Shown here piece by piece: positions 1 to 10,262 of a DNA stretch of 64,000 nucleotides. The stretch is from Cepaea nemoralis. Taxonomy: Eukaryota; Mollusca; Gastropoda; Stylommatophora; Helicidae. The first letter of the stretch is position 1, and each line of letters starts with the position of its first letter. The notes beneath the pieces are model-generated. The model was not told where the DNA came from. It did not search any database and saw nothing but the letters and a program-made list of their open reading frames with translations. A program made the position numbers and the translations under genes. The stretch is from the NCBI GenBank assembly GCA_014155875.1, contig JACEFZ010028117.1, positions 361,001 to 425,000 of the forward strand. Reading direction: 5' to 3'.

Positions 1-2806
1 TGCATGCACTCTGTAACACAGTGTTGACCAGCCTCTTCCCATGAGTCTGACAGGGAGAATCTCCACACAATGCATGCACTCTGTAACACAGTGTTGACCA
101 GCCTCTTCCCATGAGTCTGACAGGGAGAATCTCCACACAATGCATGCACTCTGTAACACAGTGTTGACCAGCCTCTTCCCATGAGTCTGACAGGGAGAAT
201 CTCCACACAATGCATGCACTCTGTAACACAGTGTTGACCAGCCTCTTCCCATAGTTCTGACAGGGAGAATCTCCACATAATGCATGCACTCTGTAACACA
301 GTGTTGACCAGCCTCTTCCCATGAGTCTGACAGGGAGAATCTCCACACAATGCATGCACTCTGTAACACAGTATTGACCAGCCTCTTCCCATGAGTCTGA
401 CAGGGAGAATCTCCACACAATGCATGCACTCTGTAACACTGGTGACCAGTCTCTTCCCATAGTTCTGACAGGGAGAATCTCCACACAGTGCATGCACTCT
501 GTAACACAGTGTTGACCAGCCTCTTCCCATGAGTCTGACAGGGAGAATCTCCACACAATGCATGCACTCTGTAACACAGTGTTGACCAGCCTCTTCCCAT
601 AGTTCTGACAGGGAGAATCTCCACACAATGCATGCACTCCCAGCCTCTTCCCATAGTTCTGACAGGGAGAATCTCCACACAATGCATGCACTCTGTAACA
701 CAGTGTTGACCAGCCTCTTCCCATAGTTCTGACAGGGAGAATCTCCACACAATGCATGCACTCTGTAACACAGTGTTGACCAGCCTCTTCCCATGAGTCT
801 TACAGGGAGAATCTCCACACAATGCATGCACTCTGTAACACTGGTGACCAGTCTCTTCCCATAGTTCTGACAGGGAGAATCTCCACACAGTGCATGCACT
901 CTGTAACACAGTGTTGACCAGCCTCTTCCCATAGTTCTGACAGGGAGAATCTCCACACAATGCATGCACTCTGTAACACAGTGTTGACCAGCCTCTTCCC
1001 ATAGTTCTGACAGGGAGAATCTCCACACAATGCATGCACTCTGTAACACAGTGTTGACCAGCCTCTTCCCATAGGTCTGACAGGGAGAATCTCCACACAA
1101 TGCATGCACTCTGTACCACTGTTGATCAGCCTCTTCCCATAGGTCTGACACTGAGAATCTCCACACAGTGCATGCACTCTGTAAACACAGTGTTGACCAG
1201 CCTCTTCCCATAGTTCTGACAGGGAGAATCTCCACACAGTGCATGCACTCTGTAACACAGTGTTGACCAGTCTCTTCCCATAGTTCTGACAGGGAGAATC
1301 TCCACACAATGCATGCACTCTGTAACACAGTGTCGACCAGCCTCTTCCCATAGTTCTGACAGGGAGAATCTCCACACAGTGCATGCACTCTGTAACACAG
1401 TGTTGACCAGTCTCTTCCCATAGGTCTCACAGTGAGAATCTCCACACAATGCATGCACTCTGTAACACAGTGTCGACCAGCCTCTTCCCATAGTTCTGAC
1501 AGGGAGAATCTCCACACAATGCATGCACTCTGTAACACAGTGTTGACCAGCCTCTTCCCATAGTTCTGACAGGGAGAATCTCCACACAATGCATGCACTC
1601 TGTAACACAGTGTTGACCAGCCTCTTCCCATAGGTCTGACAGGGAGAATCTCCACACAATGCATGCACTCTGTACCACTGTTGATCAGCCTCTTCCCATA
1701 GGTCTGACACTGAGAATCTCCACACAGTGCATGCACTCTGTAACACAGTGTTGACCAGCCTCTTCCCATAGTTCTGACAGGGAGAATCTCCACACAGTGC
1801 ATGCACTCTGTAACACAGTGTTGACCAGTCTCTTCCCATAGTTCTGACAGGGAGAATCTCCACACAATGCATGCACTCTGTAACACAGTGTCGACCAGCC
1901 TCTTCCCATAGTTCTGACAGGGAGAATCTCCACACAGTGCATGCACTCTGTAACACAGTGTTGACCAGTCTCTTCCCATAGGTCTCACAGTGAGAATCTC
2001 CACACAATGCATGCACTCTGTAACACAGTGTCGACCAGCCTCTTCCCATAGTTCTGACAGGGAGAATCTCCACACAATGCATGCACTCTGTAACACAGTG
2101 TTGACCAGCCTCTTCCCATAGGTCTCACAGGGAGAATCTCCACACAGTGCATGCACTCTGTAACACAGTGTCGACCAGTCTCTTCCCATGAGTCTGACAG
2201 GGAGAATCTCCACACAGTGCATGCACTCTGTAACACAGTGTTGACCAGCCTCTTCCCATAGTTCTGACAGGGAGAATCTCCACACAATGCATGCACTCTG
2301 TAACACAGTGTTGACCAGCCTCTTCCCATAGGTCTCACAGGGAGAATCTCCACACAATGCATGCACTCTGTAACACAGTGTCGACCAGTCTCTTCCCATG
2401 AGTCTGACAGGGAGAATCTCCACACAATGCATACACTCTGTAACACAGTGTTGACCAGCCTCTTCCCATAGTTCTGACAGGGAGAATCTCCACACAATGC
2501 ATGCACTCTGTAACACAGTGTTGACCAGCCTCTTCCCATAGTTCTGACAGGGAGAATCTCCACACAATGCATGCACTCTGTAACACAGTGTTGACCAGTC
2601 TCTTCCCATAGTTCTGACAGGGAGAATCTCCACACAGTGCATGCACTCTGTAACACAGTGTTGACCAGCCTCTTCCCATAGTTCTGACAGGGAGAATCTC
2701 CACACAGTGCATGCACTCTGTAACACAGTGTTGACCAGCCTCTTCCCATGAGTCTGACAGGGAGAATCTCCACACAATGCATGCACTCTGTAACACTGGT
2801 GACCAA
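1..2806. repeat. 70-bp minisatellite, about 40 copies, cut by the window start
   Basis: A head-to-tail repeat of about 70 bp runs from base 1; each unit begins with a TGCATGCACTCTGTAACAC-like sequence and ends in CTCCACACAA. Variation sits mainly at CATGAGTCT / CATAGTTCT / CATAGGTCT and at single A/G positions. The last unit breaks off near 2806. One strand is stop-free in all phases of the repeat, so long apparent ORFs on the minus strand are artefacts. The array lies upstream of the first receptor exon I can place. Confidence 0.97.
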
Positions 2807-2842
2807 AATCACACATGATTGTTTCTTATTTCTTTTGTTCAC

Positions 2843-2965
2843 TTGCTTGCTTTGCTTTGAACTCAAGCATAGCCCATAAACATGCTACTACTGCTAGTAG
2901 CTGCTACTACTTGCTAGTGCACTAGACTGATGTTTGCATGTGGATTGTCTTGCTCTATTACCTTT
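2843..2965 (-). repeat. SINE-like fragment, family E (antisense)
   Basis: Read on the minus strand, this stretch matches the tail part of the element at 22840-22985 (GGTAATAG..., CAGTC..., clustered TACTA/GTAG triplets, CTATGCTTGAG, then AAAGCAAGCAAG). It ends in a short AAGC-type simple tail, as retroposed elements often do. It abuts the end of the 70-bp array. The family assignment comes from comparison inside this window only. Confidence 0.6.
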
Positions 2966-4671
2966 GCCTGAAGTACTGGCAATTTACGTCCCCATTTTGA
3001 GGACGAGATGTCAGTGTTCAACTAAATGGTATAGGAGTTGATCCCACTACCTCTCCATCAGCGCACTGGAAGTTTAAAAGTGAATTCTCTTATCCATTCA
3101 ACCCTGCTGACCTCATCACATATGATACAAGTAATCTATTGTCGGTAGATTCTTCTAACTGTAACATTTTTTTTCTGGACAGTGGCCTGTTCAGACTACT
3201 GTTTTCACTTTTAAATTGCAGAGGCATTTTTAATGTGCACACCATGCACACAGGTCTTGTGTGTTTTTCTGAGAAGGTGAAGGAGGGAGTGTTGCATCCT
3301 CACGTTGCGTTTTTTGAAAAAATTCCCGCCTGCATAATAGTGATAGTGTCTGCTCTGCTTGAGCCGCACAGCAGTGTACCCTGGATCTGTGGGGGTTCAT
3401 TGGTGAGTTAAATACCCCCACTGAGTACCGCTCTAAACTCAGCCGTTCTTTATGTCTGGGAACTTGATTCAGATCTGTCGCATGCATTAGATTTAAGTGA
3501 ATTAAATGTTTGGTCAAATATAGTAGGCTAATTAAGTTTATAGTTTTGTTTGGCCTGCAAATGATGTTGTAAATATCCAAATAACCTTTGGAAGAAAAAG
3601 GTTCCCTGCTCCAGATCAAGTTGATCAGCTCATTAGTTAGTTTTGAAACCTCACAATCATGTCTCCTCACAGGTTTTTGTCTGCTAATATACATAGATGT
3701 TAGCATGCTACAGTCAAACCTACCTGTGCGTTGAGCTTCTCAAACACCCCTTGTTTACCTTGTTCTAAGGCCTCTAAAATGTGTTACATCCATCTGTGTA
3801 AGCTTAACGTACCATCCCACATCTCAGGATGCCTTTGGAGTATCACTGTTTCTAACCACTGAAGTATACCTCATTTCTGTTCACAATATTAAATAACACA
3901 AAGTAATTCAGCTTTACAGAACAGAATTACGAAAAATACAGGACGATAAGGCAACTAGCCTTTATCAGAAAACAAATACATACACAAAACACAACATATA
4001 ATGAAGGAGAAGATCCTTCAGTGACTACATTAAGGCATAAAAATGGGATGAGAAGAATGAAAAGATGAAAACATTAGAACAATGAAGAGAAAATGAAAAC
4101 AAAAATGATTGCTACTTATCTCAGAATACCAGGCTGTGATAATCCAAATAACTCATTTCTGTCCAAACACCTACACATTTCTGACAACATAACCAACAAT
4201 AAATATGACATTGTAAAACATTGTGTAACATATTATTATAAAGACATTATATGTGTACATATGTAGGGTTAATCTTGAAGGTAGTAATTTGACAGATTAT
4301 GCTGCATGAAGTCTGAAAAGTCAAGCATCTGACATAAACAAGATTTATCAGATCAAGTTTTATAAGATAGCTAACCAATTCCAATTAGCATAAATTTCCG
4401 TTCCCTGCCTATCAGCAAAATCATGCACCTATTTTTGTTGTTGTTGTTGATGCATGATATGTGCTTCGTTATCTGTAATCTGTAACCAGACACCAAGATG
4501 GAGGCACAGTTAATGAGGTGATGCCTGCCTACATTTATAATTGATCAGTTTAGTCACAGACTTCAGACTTTGTAATGGATAGGGTGTTTGGTGATATCAA
4601 ACAAGCACAGTTACATTTGATTTAGTTTAATTATTATATGCTAACGGACATTTCTTTCTCTTTGTATGTAG
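2966..4671. other. Unassigned region upstream of the first placed receptor exon
   Basis: AT-rich non-coding sequence. Between 3222 and 3402 there is an exon-like block, with acceptor TTGCAG before it and donor GTGAGT after it. Its open frame ends in phase 0, while the next exon at 4672 needs phase 1, so it was not joined. The block also resembles dispersed GTGCACAC-rich repeat sequence. 3420-4660 shows no gene. Confidence 0.5.
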
Positions 4672-4859
4672 CAATTGATGTTGGGAAATACCCAGGAGAG
4701 TGGATTCCCTACATTTCGTACAGTGCTTTTGCCAATGGTACTGTTGAAGTCAGATTCACACTACCACCTGTAAAGTATAACCTCAAAAGGTTTTCAATGC
4801 TGCTCATGGATGAACACGATCAAATTAATCCAGTTCATGATGTGGACGTCTTTCCTCCG
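4672..4859 (+). CDS. IL-17 receptor-like gene, ectodomain exon (fibronectin III-like)
   Basis: The acceptor is TTTGTATGTAG at 4671 and the donor a weak GTTTGT at 4860. The exon enters in phase 1 and leaves in phase 0. It encodes about 62 residues, including GEWIPYISY, an N-glycosylation-type NGT, and GTVEVRFTLPPVKYNLKRF. The last motif follows the pattern in IL-17 receptor ectodomains where a Gly-Thr and alternating hydrophobics precede a PxxF/Y-type turn and another strand. The residues just before it are on an exon I could not place. The open frame runs on into the intron without an early stop, so the donor rests on phase agreement with the next exon. Confidence 0.72.
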
Positions 4860-5499
4860 GTTTGTATTCTAGTGATCATTTCGTCGACTGCTGTTTCATT
4901 TCCTTTTGTACTGTTTTTTGTGGATCAAGTCATGTTTTCTTATATTTGATGATATACTTTATTAAAAAAAGATTAGTAGAGATTCAAGTGCTAGCAAATT
5001 GAGTGGCAAAACAGTGAAATACAAACGTGATTCCTCTAATTGAGACAGCACTTCTATCATTGGAATTTACATTTGTGCTCCCTGGAAAAAATCTATGCTT
5101 GATAGGATAAAATAAGGCAGCGACCAAAGTGGGCTAATAGAGCTCATAAATCCTGGAAGGAAAGCCATCTGTGTGAAGACCCACCAAATGCCAAACCACC
5201 ACTGTCTTGTGGAAGTTCTTGTAAGAATAATTGCTAGTGCAACACAGCCCAACAAGAAATGTGGGCAGGCAGAGCTTACAATCCCGGAATAGCAGTCTGC
5301 CTATGAGATAAGGAATCCAGAAAACAAACCACAACCATCAAAGTAGAAGGATGTTGGCCTAAGTGGCATGGGAATAGAAAGTGGACATCTATGCACTACA
5401 CCACGCGTAAAAAACATTGGTCGCAGAAGAAAAGAAGTGGCAAAACATGTTAGTTAGTTAAAGTTCTCAGTTTATCCTCATTGCACATTAAATTATTCA
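4860..5499. other. Intron sequence without recognisable gene
   Basis: Intron between receptor exons. Short ORFs on the minus strand at 5067-5334 overlap each other in two frames and show no conserved motif. Nothing else was recognised here. Confidence 0.5.
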
Positions 5500-5830
5500 G
5501 TCCATAAGTGCTTGGATTTTCTCTTCAGTATCTCCCTCACCATATAGCGGCTGATGACAGCAGTTCTGTGTTGGTGACTGTTCTTCTTTGGCTCCCTACA
5601 TAGCGTTGTTGTCTAGCTGTCTCCCTTTTGACTTCTTCTTGCATTCTGGTTGAGGTTGCAGATTCACAGTCACCCTTTTTAATTCATTGAATTGCCCTGC
5701 TTTGCTGAGGGCATTTAGTATATCAACCTGGTCCATTGCTCATCCGCTTTCCACTGTAGCCCGGCTTGTAAGCTTATCAGTGTGGTCATTTCCTCTTTCA
5801 CTGGTGTGGCTTGGAGCAAAAATGAAGCAG
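5500..5830 (-). pseudogene. LINE fragment, RNase H C-terminal part (antisense)
   Basis: On the minus strand, 5740-5830 reads APSHTSERGNDHTDKLTSRA, which fits the end of a LINE-type RNase H domain: PSH, then GN, then a DHTDK-like helix with the last acidic catalytic position, then SRAT. Downstream on that strand (to about 5500) are further degenerate codons with stops. This is a 5'-truncated, decayed copy of a Jockey/I-type LINE in an intron of the receptor gene. The clade is uncertain. Confidence 0.6.
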
Positions 5831-6478
5831 ATGGTTAATAAAGAAGCAGAAAATACATAACAATGAAGTATCATCATCATTTGCCCTGCCAACTGATGTG
5901 ATCGTTCATGTCTCTCCACAAGATCCAAGAAAACAAATTCCTGAAAAGAATACCATGGACACACGAGGCAGTCTTTCAAGAAGCAAACAGTAATTTTTAA
6001 TTGATTATAGAAATTGGGCCCAGACAGTCGCATTTTAAAGCATGTTTTGAGAAGAAATATACTCAAAAACATTTTGACAACTGCTAAACTAGAGAGGAAA
6101 AGAGCAAGCGGAGGAAAATGAGGTAAATACTTGTATGGTCTGGCTACATGGAATGATCAGGACAAGAATATAGACCTGATCCCTAACTGGTCATTGTGTG
6201 AGGAAACAAACTATCATCAGCTATGCTTATTGATTGGGATGAAACATGATCATGAGTATATCAAGGCTGGGGTGATCAGTTCCTTTCCTCATCCTTCTTC
6301 TGTTCCCTAATTATGTGCCTGATTCTATTAGTTTTTATCATTTACCTGACTCAGCTTGATTATGTTTTTGAAAGATATTTGCCTATACAGTAGCAGTAAC
6401 TTCTGTATGTTGCTGCATATGTGAGTAAATGAAGGCATAGACAGACTGGCAGGCAGGCAGACAGACTGGACAGATTAG

Positions 6479-6480
<2 letters not shown>
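5831..6480. other. Intron sequence without recognisable gene
   Basis: AT-rich intron with no motif I recognise. It ends at the (GA)n tract that precedes the mariner element. Confidence 0.4.

Positions 6481-6481
<1 letters not shown>

Positions 6482-6556
<75 letters not shown>
6482..6556. repeat. (GA)n microsatellite
   Basis: About 37 uninterrupted AG dinucleotides directly beside the left TA of the mariner element. The minus-strand ORF across it (poly Ser-Leu) is an artefact. Confidence 0.98.
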
Positions 6557-6559
<3 letters not shown>

Positions 6560-6560
6560 A

Positions 6561-7886
6561 TGAGGACGAGTCAATAAATAAGTCACACAGTTGTGTGGGA
6601 TGGCAGGTAAATATAGTTGATGCTTTTTACAGGTGTTAATAAATGACAGCAACATCAAACTTTATATTCCCGTTCATCAGGTGGTGCTAGGTGTCTTATG
6701 TGCATGCACAGCGCATAAACAAAATGGTGACAGTACTTATGGAGTGTGCAACCAAAGAGCAGTGTGCTGTTGTGCATTTTTTGTGGGTAAAAGGACTGCC
6801 TGCAAAGGACATTCATAAAGAAATGCTTCCTGTTTGTGTTGACAAATGTCTGTCCCGTAAAGTGGTGCATAGCTGGGTAGAAAATTTTTCTCAAGGACGC
6901 TCTAAAATTGTTGATGAAATCTGATCTGGTCGTCTTGTTGAGATTGCAACAGAAGCATCTGTGCAGCGGGTGAAGGAGATGATTAGAGGTGACAGGCAAG
7001 TAACGATAGACTGTAGCATCTGCAATAGGGTGCTCATATGGTTCAGCATACAGCATAATACATGATCGATTGAAATTTAAGAAACTGTGCTCAAGGTGGG
7101 TACCCAGACAATTGAAGGAGGAACACAAAATGAACCGATTTGGCCTGTCCTTGCATCATCTCTGTCGATACGAAGATGAAGGAGAAGACATGCTGAACAG
7201 GATTGTTACTGGGGACGAATCATGGGTGCATCACTACCAGCCCGAATCAAAGCGTGCTTCAATGCAATGGAAACATCCTTCTTCGCCTTGTGTCCAAAAA
7301 TTCAAGGTTACGCCATCAGCAGGGAAGGTTATGCTGACAGTGTTCTGGGATTGTCAAGGAGTGCTTTTAACCAATTTCAAGAAGAAAGGTGACAATGTGA
7401 ATTCTGAATCGTACTGTGAAGTTCTATCGATGCTTCATGATGCAATTCGAAGAAAACGTCCAGGACTGCTGACTAGAGGAGTGTTGCTTCTTCATGTCAA
7501 TGCCAGACCACATACGGCTCGATTAACTCAGGAGAAAATTAACCAACTAAGGTGGGAAGTTCTGGAACATCCACCTTACAGCCCTGACTTAGAGCCTAAC
7601 GATTTCCACATTTTTGGTCCACTGAAAACCCACCTTGGCGGGAGACATTTCGCGAATGACGCCGAAGTTGAATATGAAGTGAAAACGTGGTTTAGAAAAC
7701 AGCACGCAGCTCTATGCAGCTGGTTTGGGAGGACTATAAAACAATGGGATAAGTGCATCAATGTTGATGGAAATTGTGTTGAAAATAAAGGGACAATGTA
7801 TGTATAAAAATAAACTGTTTCAAGTCATTATCATATTTAATTATTTTTCTACAACCATTTGTGACTTACTTATTGACTTCCCTTCA
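6561..7886 (+). mobile_element. Mariner (Tc1/mariner, DD34D) DNA transposon, 1,326 bp, inactive
   Basis: The element is flanked by TA on both sides (6559-6560 and 7887-7888). The left end begins TGAGGACGAGTCAATAAATA and the right end is an inverted match with a few differences, ending GACTTCCCTTCA. The length is normal for mariner. The internal transposase is broken (see the pseudogene entry). It sits in the intron between receptor exons 4672-4859 and 7943-8014, close before the second. Related ends at 49673-49907 show that the family was once mobile in this genome. Confidence 0.88.
6724..7807 (+). pseudogene. Mariner transposase, broken: stop, frameshift and lost catalytic Asp
   Basis: The N-terminal helix-turn-helix part runs 6724-6921 and ends at TGA 6922-6924, where an Arg codon is usual. 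A frame change follows near 7035-7045. The catalytic part then runs open to 7807. In that part, VTGDESW holds the first Asp and SPDLEPNDFH the third. The second should be Asp in the HDNARPH motif but reads HVNARPH (codon GTC at 7496-7498). Spacing to the last Asp is 34 residues, so this is a true DD34D mariner with Val in place of the second Asp. Mariner transposases cut and paste the element at TA dinucleotides; this copy cannot do so. A host-domesticated role is unlikely given the stop and frameshift. Confidence 0.9.
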
Positions 7887-7942
7887 TAGGTAGGTCCAAG
7901 CATTCAGACACACGTGAACATTTATTTCTCATTGTTTTGCAG

Positions 7943-8014
7943 CCTTTAACAGCAACAAACAAGTATGCATCAAAGGTTTTAGATATCAAGAAATCAGGGT
8001 GCTACTATATTGTG
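7943..8014 (+). CDS. IL-17 receptor-like gene, short ectodomain exon
   Basis: Acceptor: a T-rich tract ending TTTTGCAG at 7942. Donor: GTAAGA at 8015. It encodes 24 residues, phase 0 to 0, with KVLDIKKSGCYYIV. The pattern of a strand, a Gly-Cys turn and a YYIV strand resembles the end of the second ectodomain module in IL-17 receptors, where a Cys pairs within the module. It is only 50 bp downstream of the mariner insertion. The join to the 4672-4859 exon keeps the frame. Confidence 0.68.
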
Positions 8015-8269
8015 GTAAGAGTTGTAATTGTAAAGCTATTGTACACAAGACACTTGACAATGCACTATTTCTGTCACAACATGCTTGTGTTTGGGATGCT
8101 GAACTCTTGTATAATTATTGTAAATGTGTAGTATTAATATTCTTGTTATAATATTAAGGCATTAAAAATATATTGGTATTTTAGATACATGCAGCTTAGA
8201 TGATTGATTACTTAAAAATATGCATTAAGAGAATCCAGAACTGTCACAAATTTAATCTATTACCTTCCC

Positions 8270-8510
8270 TCTTCTATCTTGCACTTTATCTGCCACAGGG
8301 AATGAAACCCCAAACCGACTCACTCAGTGTTGACCTATCCTCTGCTGTCTAATGCAGCTCATTCCCTTCTCATATTTTTTTTGTATCTCTAATTCTCTGC
8401 TCCGTGTGTTATTAGGTTTCCTCTATTCTATTTGTCCTGTGGATTCCAGACAAGGGCTTTCTAGTTATACAATTCTCAGGTTTAATCTCCAAGATTACAA
8501 TCCCCCAATA
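8270..8510 (-). repeat. Dispersed LINE-derived repeat, family I (antisense), copy 1
   Basis: Shares with 34440-34690 and 40770-40990 the order CTCTGCT..., GTGTTATTAGG-type, TTTGTCCTGTGGATTCCAGA, then CTAGTTATAC and CTCAGGTTT. The order suggests the 3' part of a LINE lying antisense. No intact reading frame remains. Confidence 0.5.
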
Positions 8511-9020
8511 TTTGGAAGAGGAGGTGACTGATTCTTCCAGGAGTGTTTACTAGTTTCAGATCATGGAAGAACCTCCAGAAATGAAGGTTTTCCCGGATGA
8601 ACAAACAGTTGACTACCAAACAGTGGAGCTTGTCCCAGCAGGAATGGGCAGGCAGCTCTGTTACCTCCACTGAAATATCATCTATCTGTTCTGCAACAGA
8701 AGGATCAAGTGAAAAAAAGAGCTGATATAAGCTTCAACTGCAGGGACCTGAAACCACTGCTGACATTTAGGTGCCATTGGGAGATGAAAAGGCTATTATA
8801 GACAGAATATGGCAGAAAATGCGACCTAGTCTTCCAAAGACTCACACACACATACTGGGCAACAGAAAAATAAGGGTACACATTTCCACAGGAAATGGTC
8901 ATTTGACAGTTTGACCTACTGTGATGGCATCACTTTTGTCAGCCATGAACCTCACATCTGTGCCTCTGCAATCCTAATTTTTGGGGAGGACACAGAGTAC
9001 AGCAACTGATAAGCCAAACT
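8511..9020. other. Intron sequence, possibly decayed LINE
   Basis: No intact coding frame. 8890-9020 may belong to the LINE fragment that follows, but no motif supports this. Confidence 0.3.
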
Positions 9021-9029
9021 TTTGCCTTA

Positions 9030-9270
9030 CAGTGGCTCATTGGAATGCACACAATGTTAGGAATAAGATGACAGAGCTTCAGGCATTCATCAAGGAGAAT
9101 AATATATCTTCTGCTTCTAAGACAACTACCAAAAAAGACATTTACAAATGATCTGTCGATGGTTATGAATCTTATGCTAAGACAGAATTAGTCAGGATTG
9201 TCATCACCTGACTTGTTTACCTGTTATGCCTGAATGGTCCGGTACATAGATACAAGTTAGCTGGACTAAT
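9030..9270 (+). pseudogene. LINE fragment, start of APE endonuclease (sense)
   Basis: The plus strand reads VAHWNAHNVRNKMTELQAFI, the usual N-terminal strand of a LINE apurinic-type endonuclease (W-N-A/V-x-x-(L/V)-x-x-K, then a helix). Stops follow within 50 codons. Decayed; clade uncertain. Confidence 0.5.
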
Positions 9271-9429
9271 TGTGATGTCTAGCCAGTCATGTTGTACACA
9301 GCCAATCTGGACCTTCTTGAGCATGTTCATGTCAAACACCAAGATAGAGTGTGATGGCTTGGTCATTAATACTGCATTTTACATGGATCTATTCCAAAGG
9401 TTATTCTCTAGGGCCATCTGGCATATCCT

Positions 9430-9530
9430 CGTCTTTTGCCCTCTATTCCTCTATTAGGACATAGGTCCTCAAGCAACTCACTTCAAGCCCTCCTATCTTC
9501 AGCTATCCCATGCAGCTTTCTCCGTGCCCT
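9430..9530 (-). repeat. Dispersed LINE-derived repeat, family I, copy 2 (short)
   Basis: GCCCTCTATTCCTCTATTAG and GACATAGGTCCTCAAGCAA match GCCCTTTATGCCCTATTGGG and GCATAGGCCCTCAACCAA at 34449-34480, followed by related CAGCT...CCTTCCC text. It ends just before the Cys-rich receptor exon. Confidence 0.5.
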
Positions 9531-9594
9531 TCCCTTTCAGAAACAAAGAAAAGAGATGGTTTTTGTTGTTCATATTATTCATTGCATCCTGTAG

Positions 9595-9724
9595 ATTCAA
9601 GTCAGGGAAGAAGAGGGAAATCGATTGGTACCTGGCAGATGCAGTTGCTGGGTTATCAAGGGGGTTAAGCGATGTCAACCATCCTGCGGAAGCGTGCAGC
9701 TTAGAGCCTGCATGAATGTGACAG
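9595..9724 (+). CDS. IL-17 receptor-like gene, Cys-rich membrane-proximal exon
   Basis: Acceptor CATCCTGTAG at 9594, donor GTAGGT at 9725, length 130 bp, phase 0 to 1. The frame is not the one that gives the longest local ORF. It was chosen because it exactly bridges phase 0 from 8014 and phase 1 at 15389. The product has five cysteines in about 43 residues (RCSCWVIKGVKRCQPSCGSV, then LRACMNVT with an N-glycosylation-type NVT). IL-17 receptor ectodomains have a Cys-rich stretch just before the membrane, so content and place agree. A transcript would settle it; by sequence alone it is probable. Confidence 0.62.
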
Positions 9725-9759
9725 GTAGGTGATGTGTCATTATTCTCTGTTTGTTCCTT

Positions 9760-10200
9760 ATGTCATCATCATCATTAAGTGCCTTGCCGACTGGCATTGG
9801 CGGCCATGCATCTCCACATCTTGTCATCTCCAGCAGCATCTATCAGTTTGTGTACTGATACTTTTCCACACTATGACACAAGGCTGTCCTCCTCTATCTC
9901 TCTTTCCACATATCTTTCCAATTGTCAAATAGTGTTCCAGTTGTTCTCTTCTCATAATGTGTCCAAAAAATGTCAACAGTCTCTTTCTGTTTGTGATAAG
10001 TTGCCTTTGTGTCTTAGCCTTTTGAAGAACAATTAGATCCCCTTTGGCTGTCCAGGGAATTTTCAGCATTCTTCTGTAAAACAACATTAGTGAGGCGTTG
10101 AGGAACAATTTTTGCTTGTTTACTAATTGTCCAAGATTCACATGCAAGAAATCTTGTTCTAACTTCCAAGGACAGAATTATTGCTTAAGATGTTCTTCAT
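9760..10200 (-). pseudogene. LINE 3' end, C-terminal reverse-transcriptase region (antisense)
   Basis: The minus-strand ORF 9824-10147 carries FYRRMLKIPWTAKG, then LTFFGHIMRREQLEH and TGKICGKR-GG. These are the standard C-terminal motifs of a LINE family in invertebrates (YRRMxxIxW, FGHxMRR, GKxxGxRxRGR). Stops interrupt both ends. A sense relative lies at 35070-35640. It is followed on the + strand side by a second antisense LINE end of another family. Confidence 0.7.
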
Positions 10201-10262
10201 TTTATAAACTGCAGCCTTTGTTTGTCCTGTTCTGTTCTTTATCTTTGTGATACATCTTCCAC

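Noticed and set aside
800..2866. Long Cys/Trp-rich minus-strand ORFs (up to 318 codons)
   Set aside because: They are translations of the 70-bp tandem repeat, open because the unit has no stop in any phase on that strand. No start context, no domain, and unit indels are tolerated freely.
3139..3411. A first exon of the receptor gene
   Set aside because: Splice-like sites are present but the end phase conflicts with the exon at 4672, the product has no signal peptide of normal form, and the block resembles dispersed repeat sequence.
6383..6658. Ser-Leu-repeat proteins, also at 11972-12361, 14573-14954 and 21907-22274
   Set aside because: Products of (GA/CT)n microsatellites in both strands and several frames.
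6655..7128. Minus-strand ORF of 157 codons over the mariner
   Set aside because: Antisense shadow of the transposase; no motifs.
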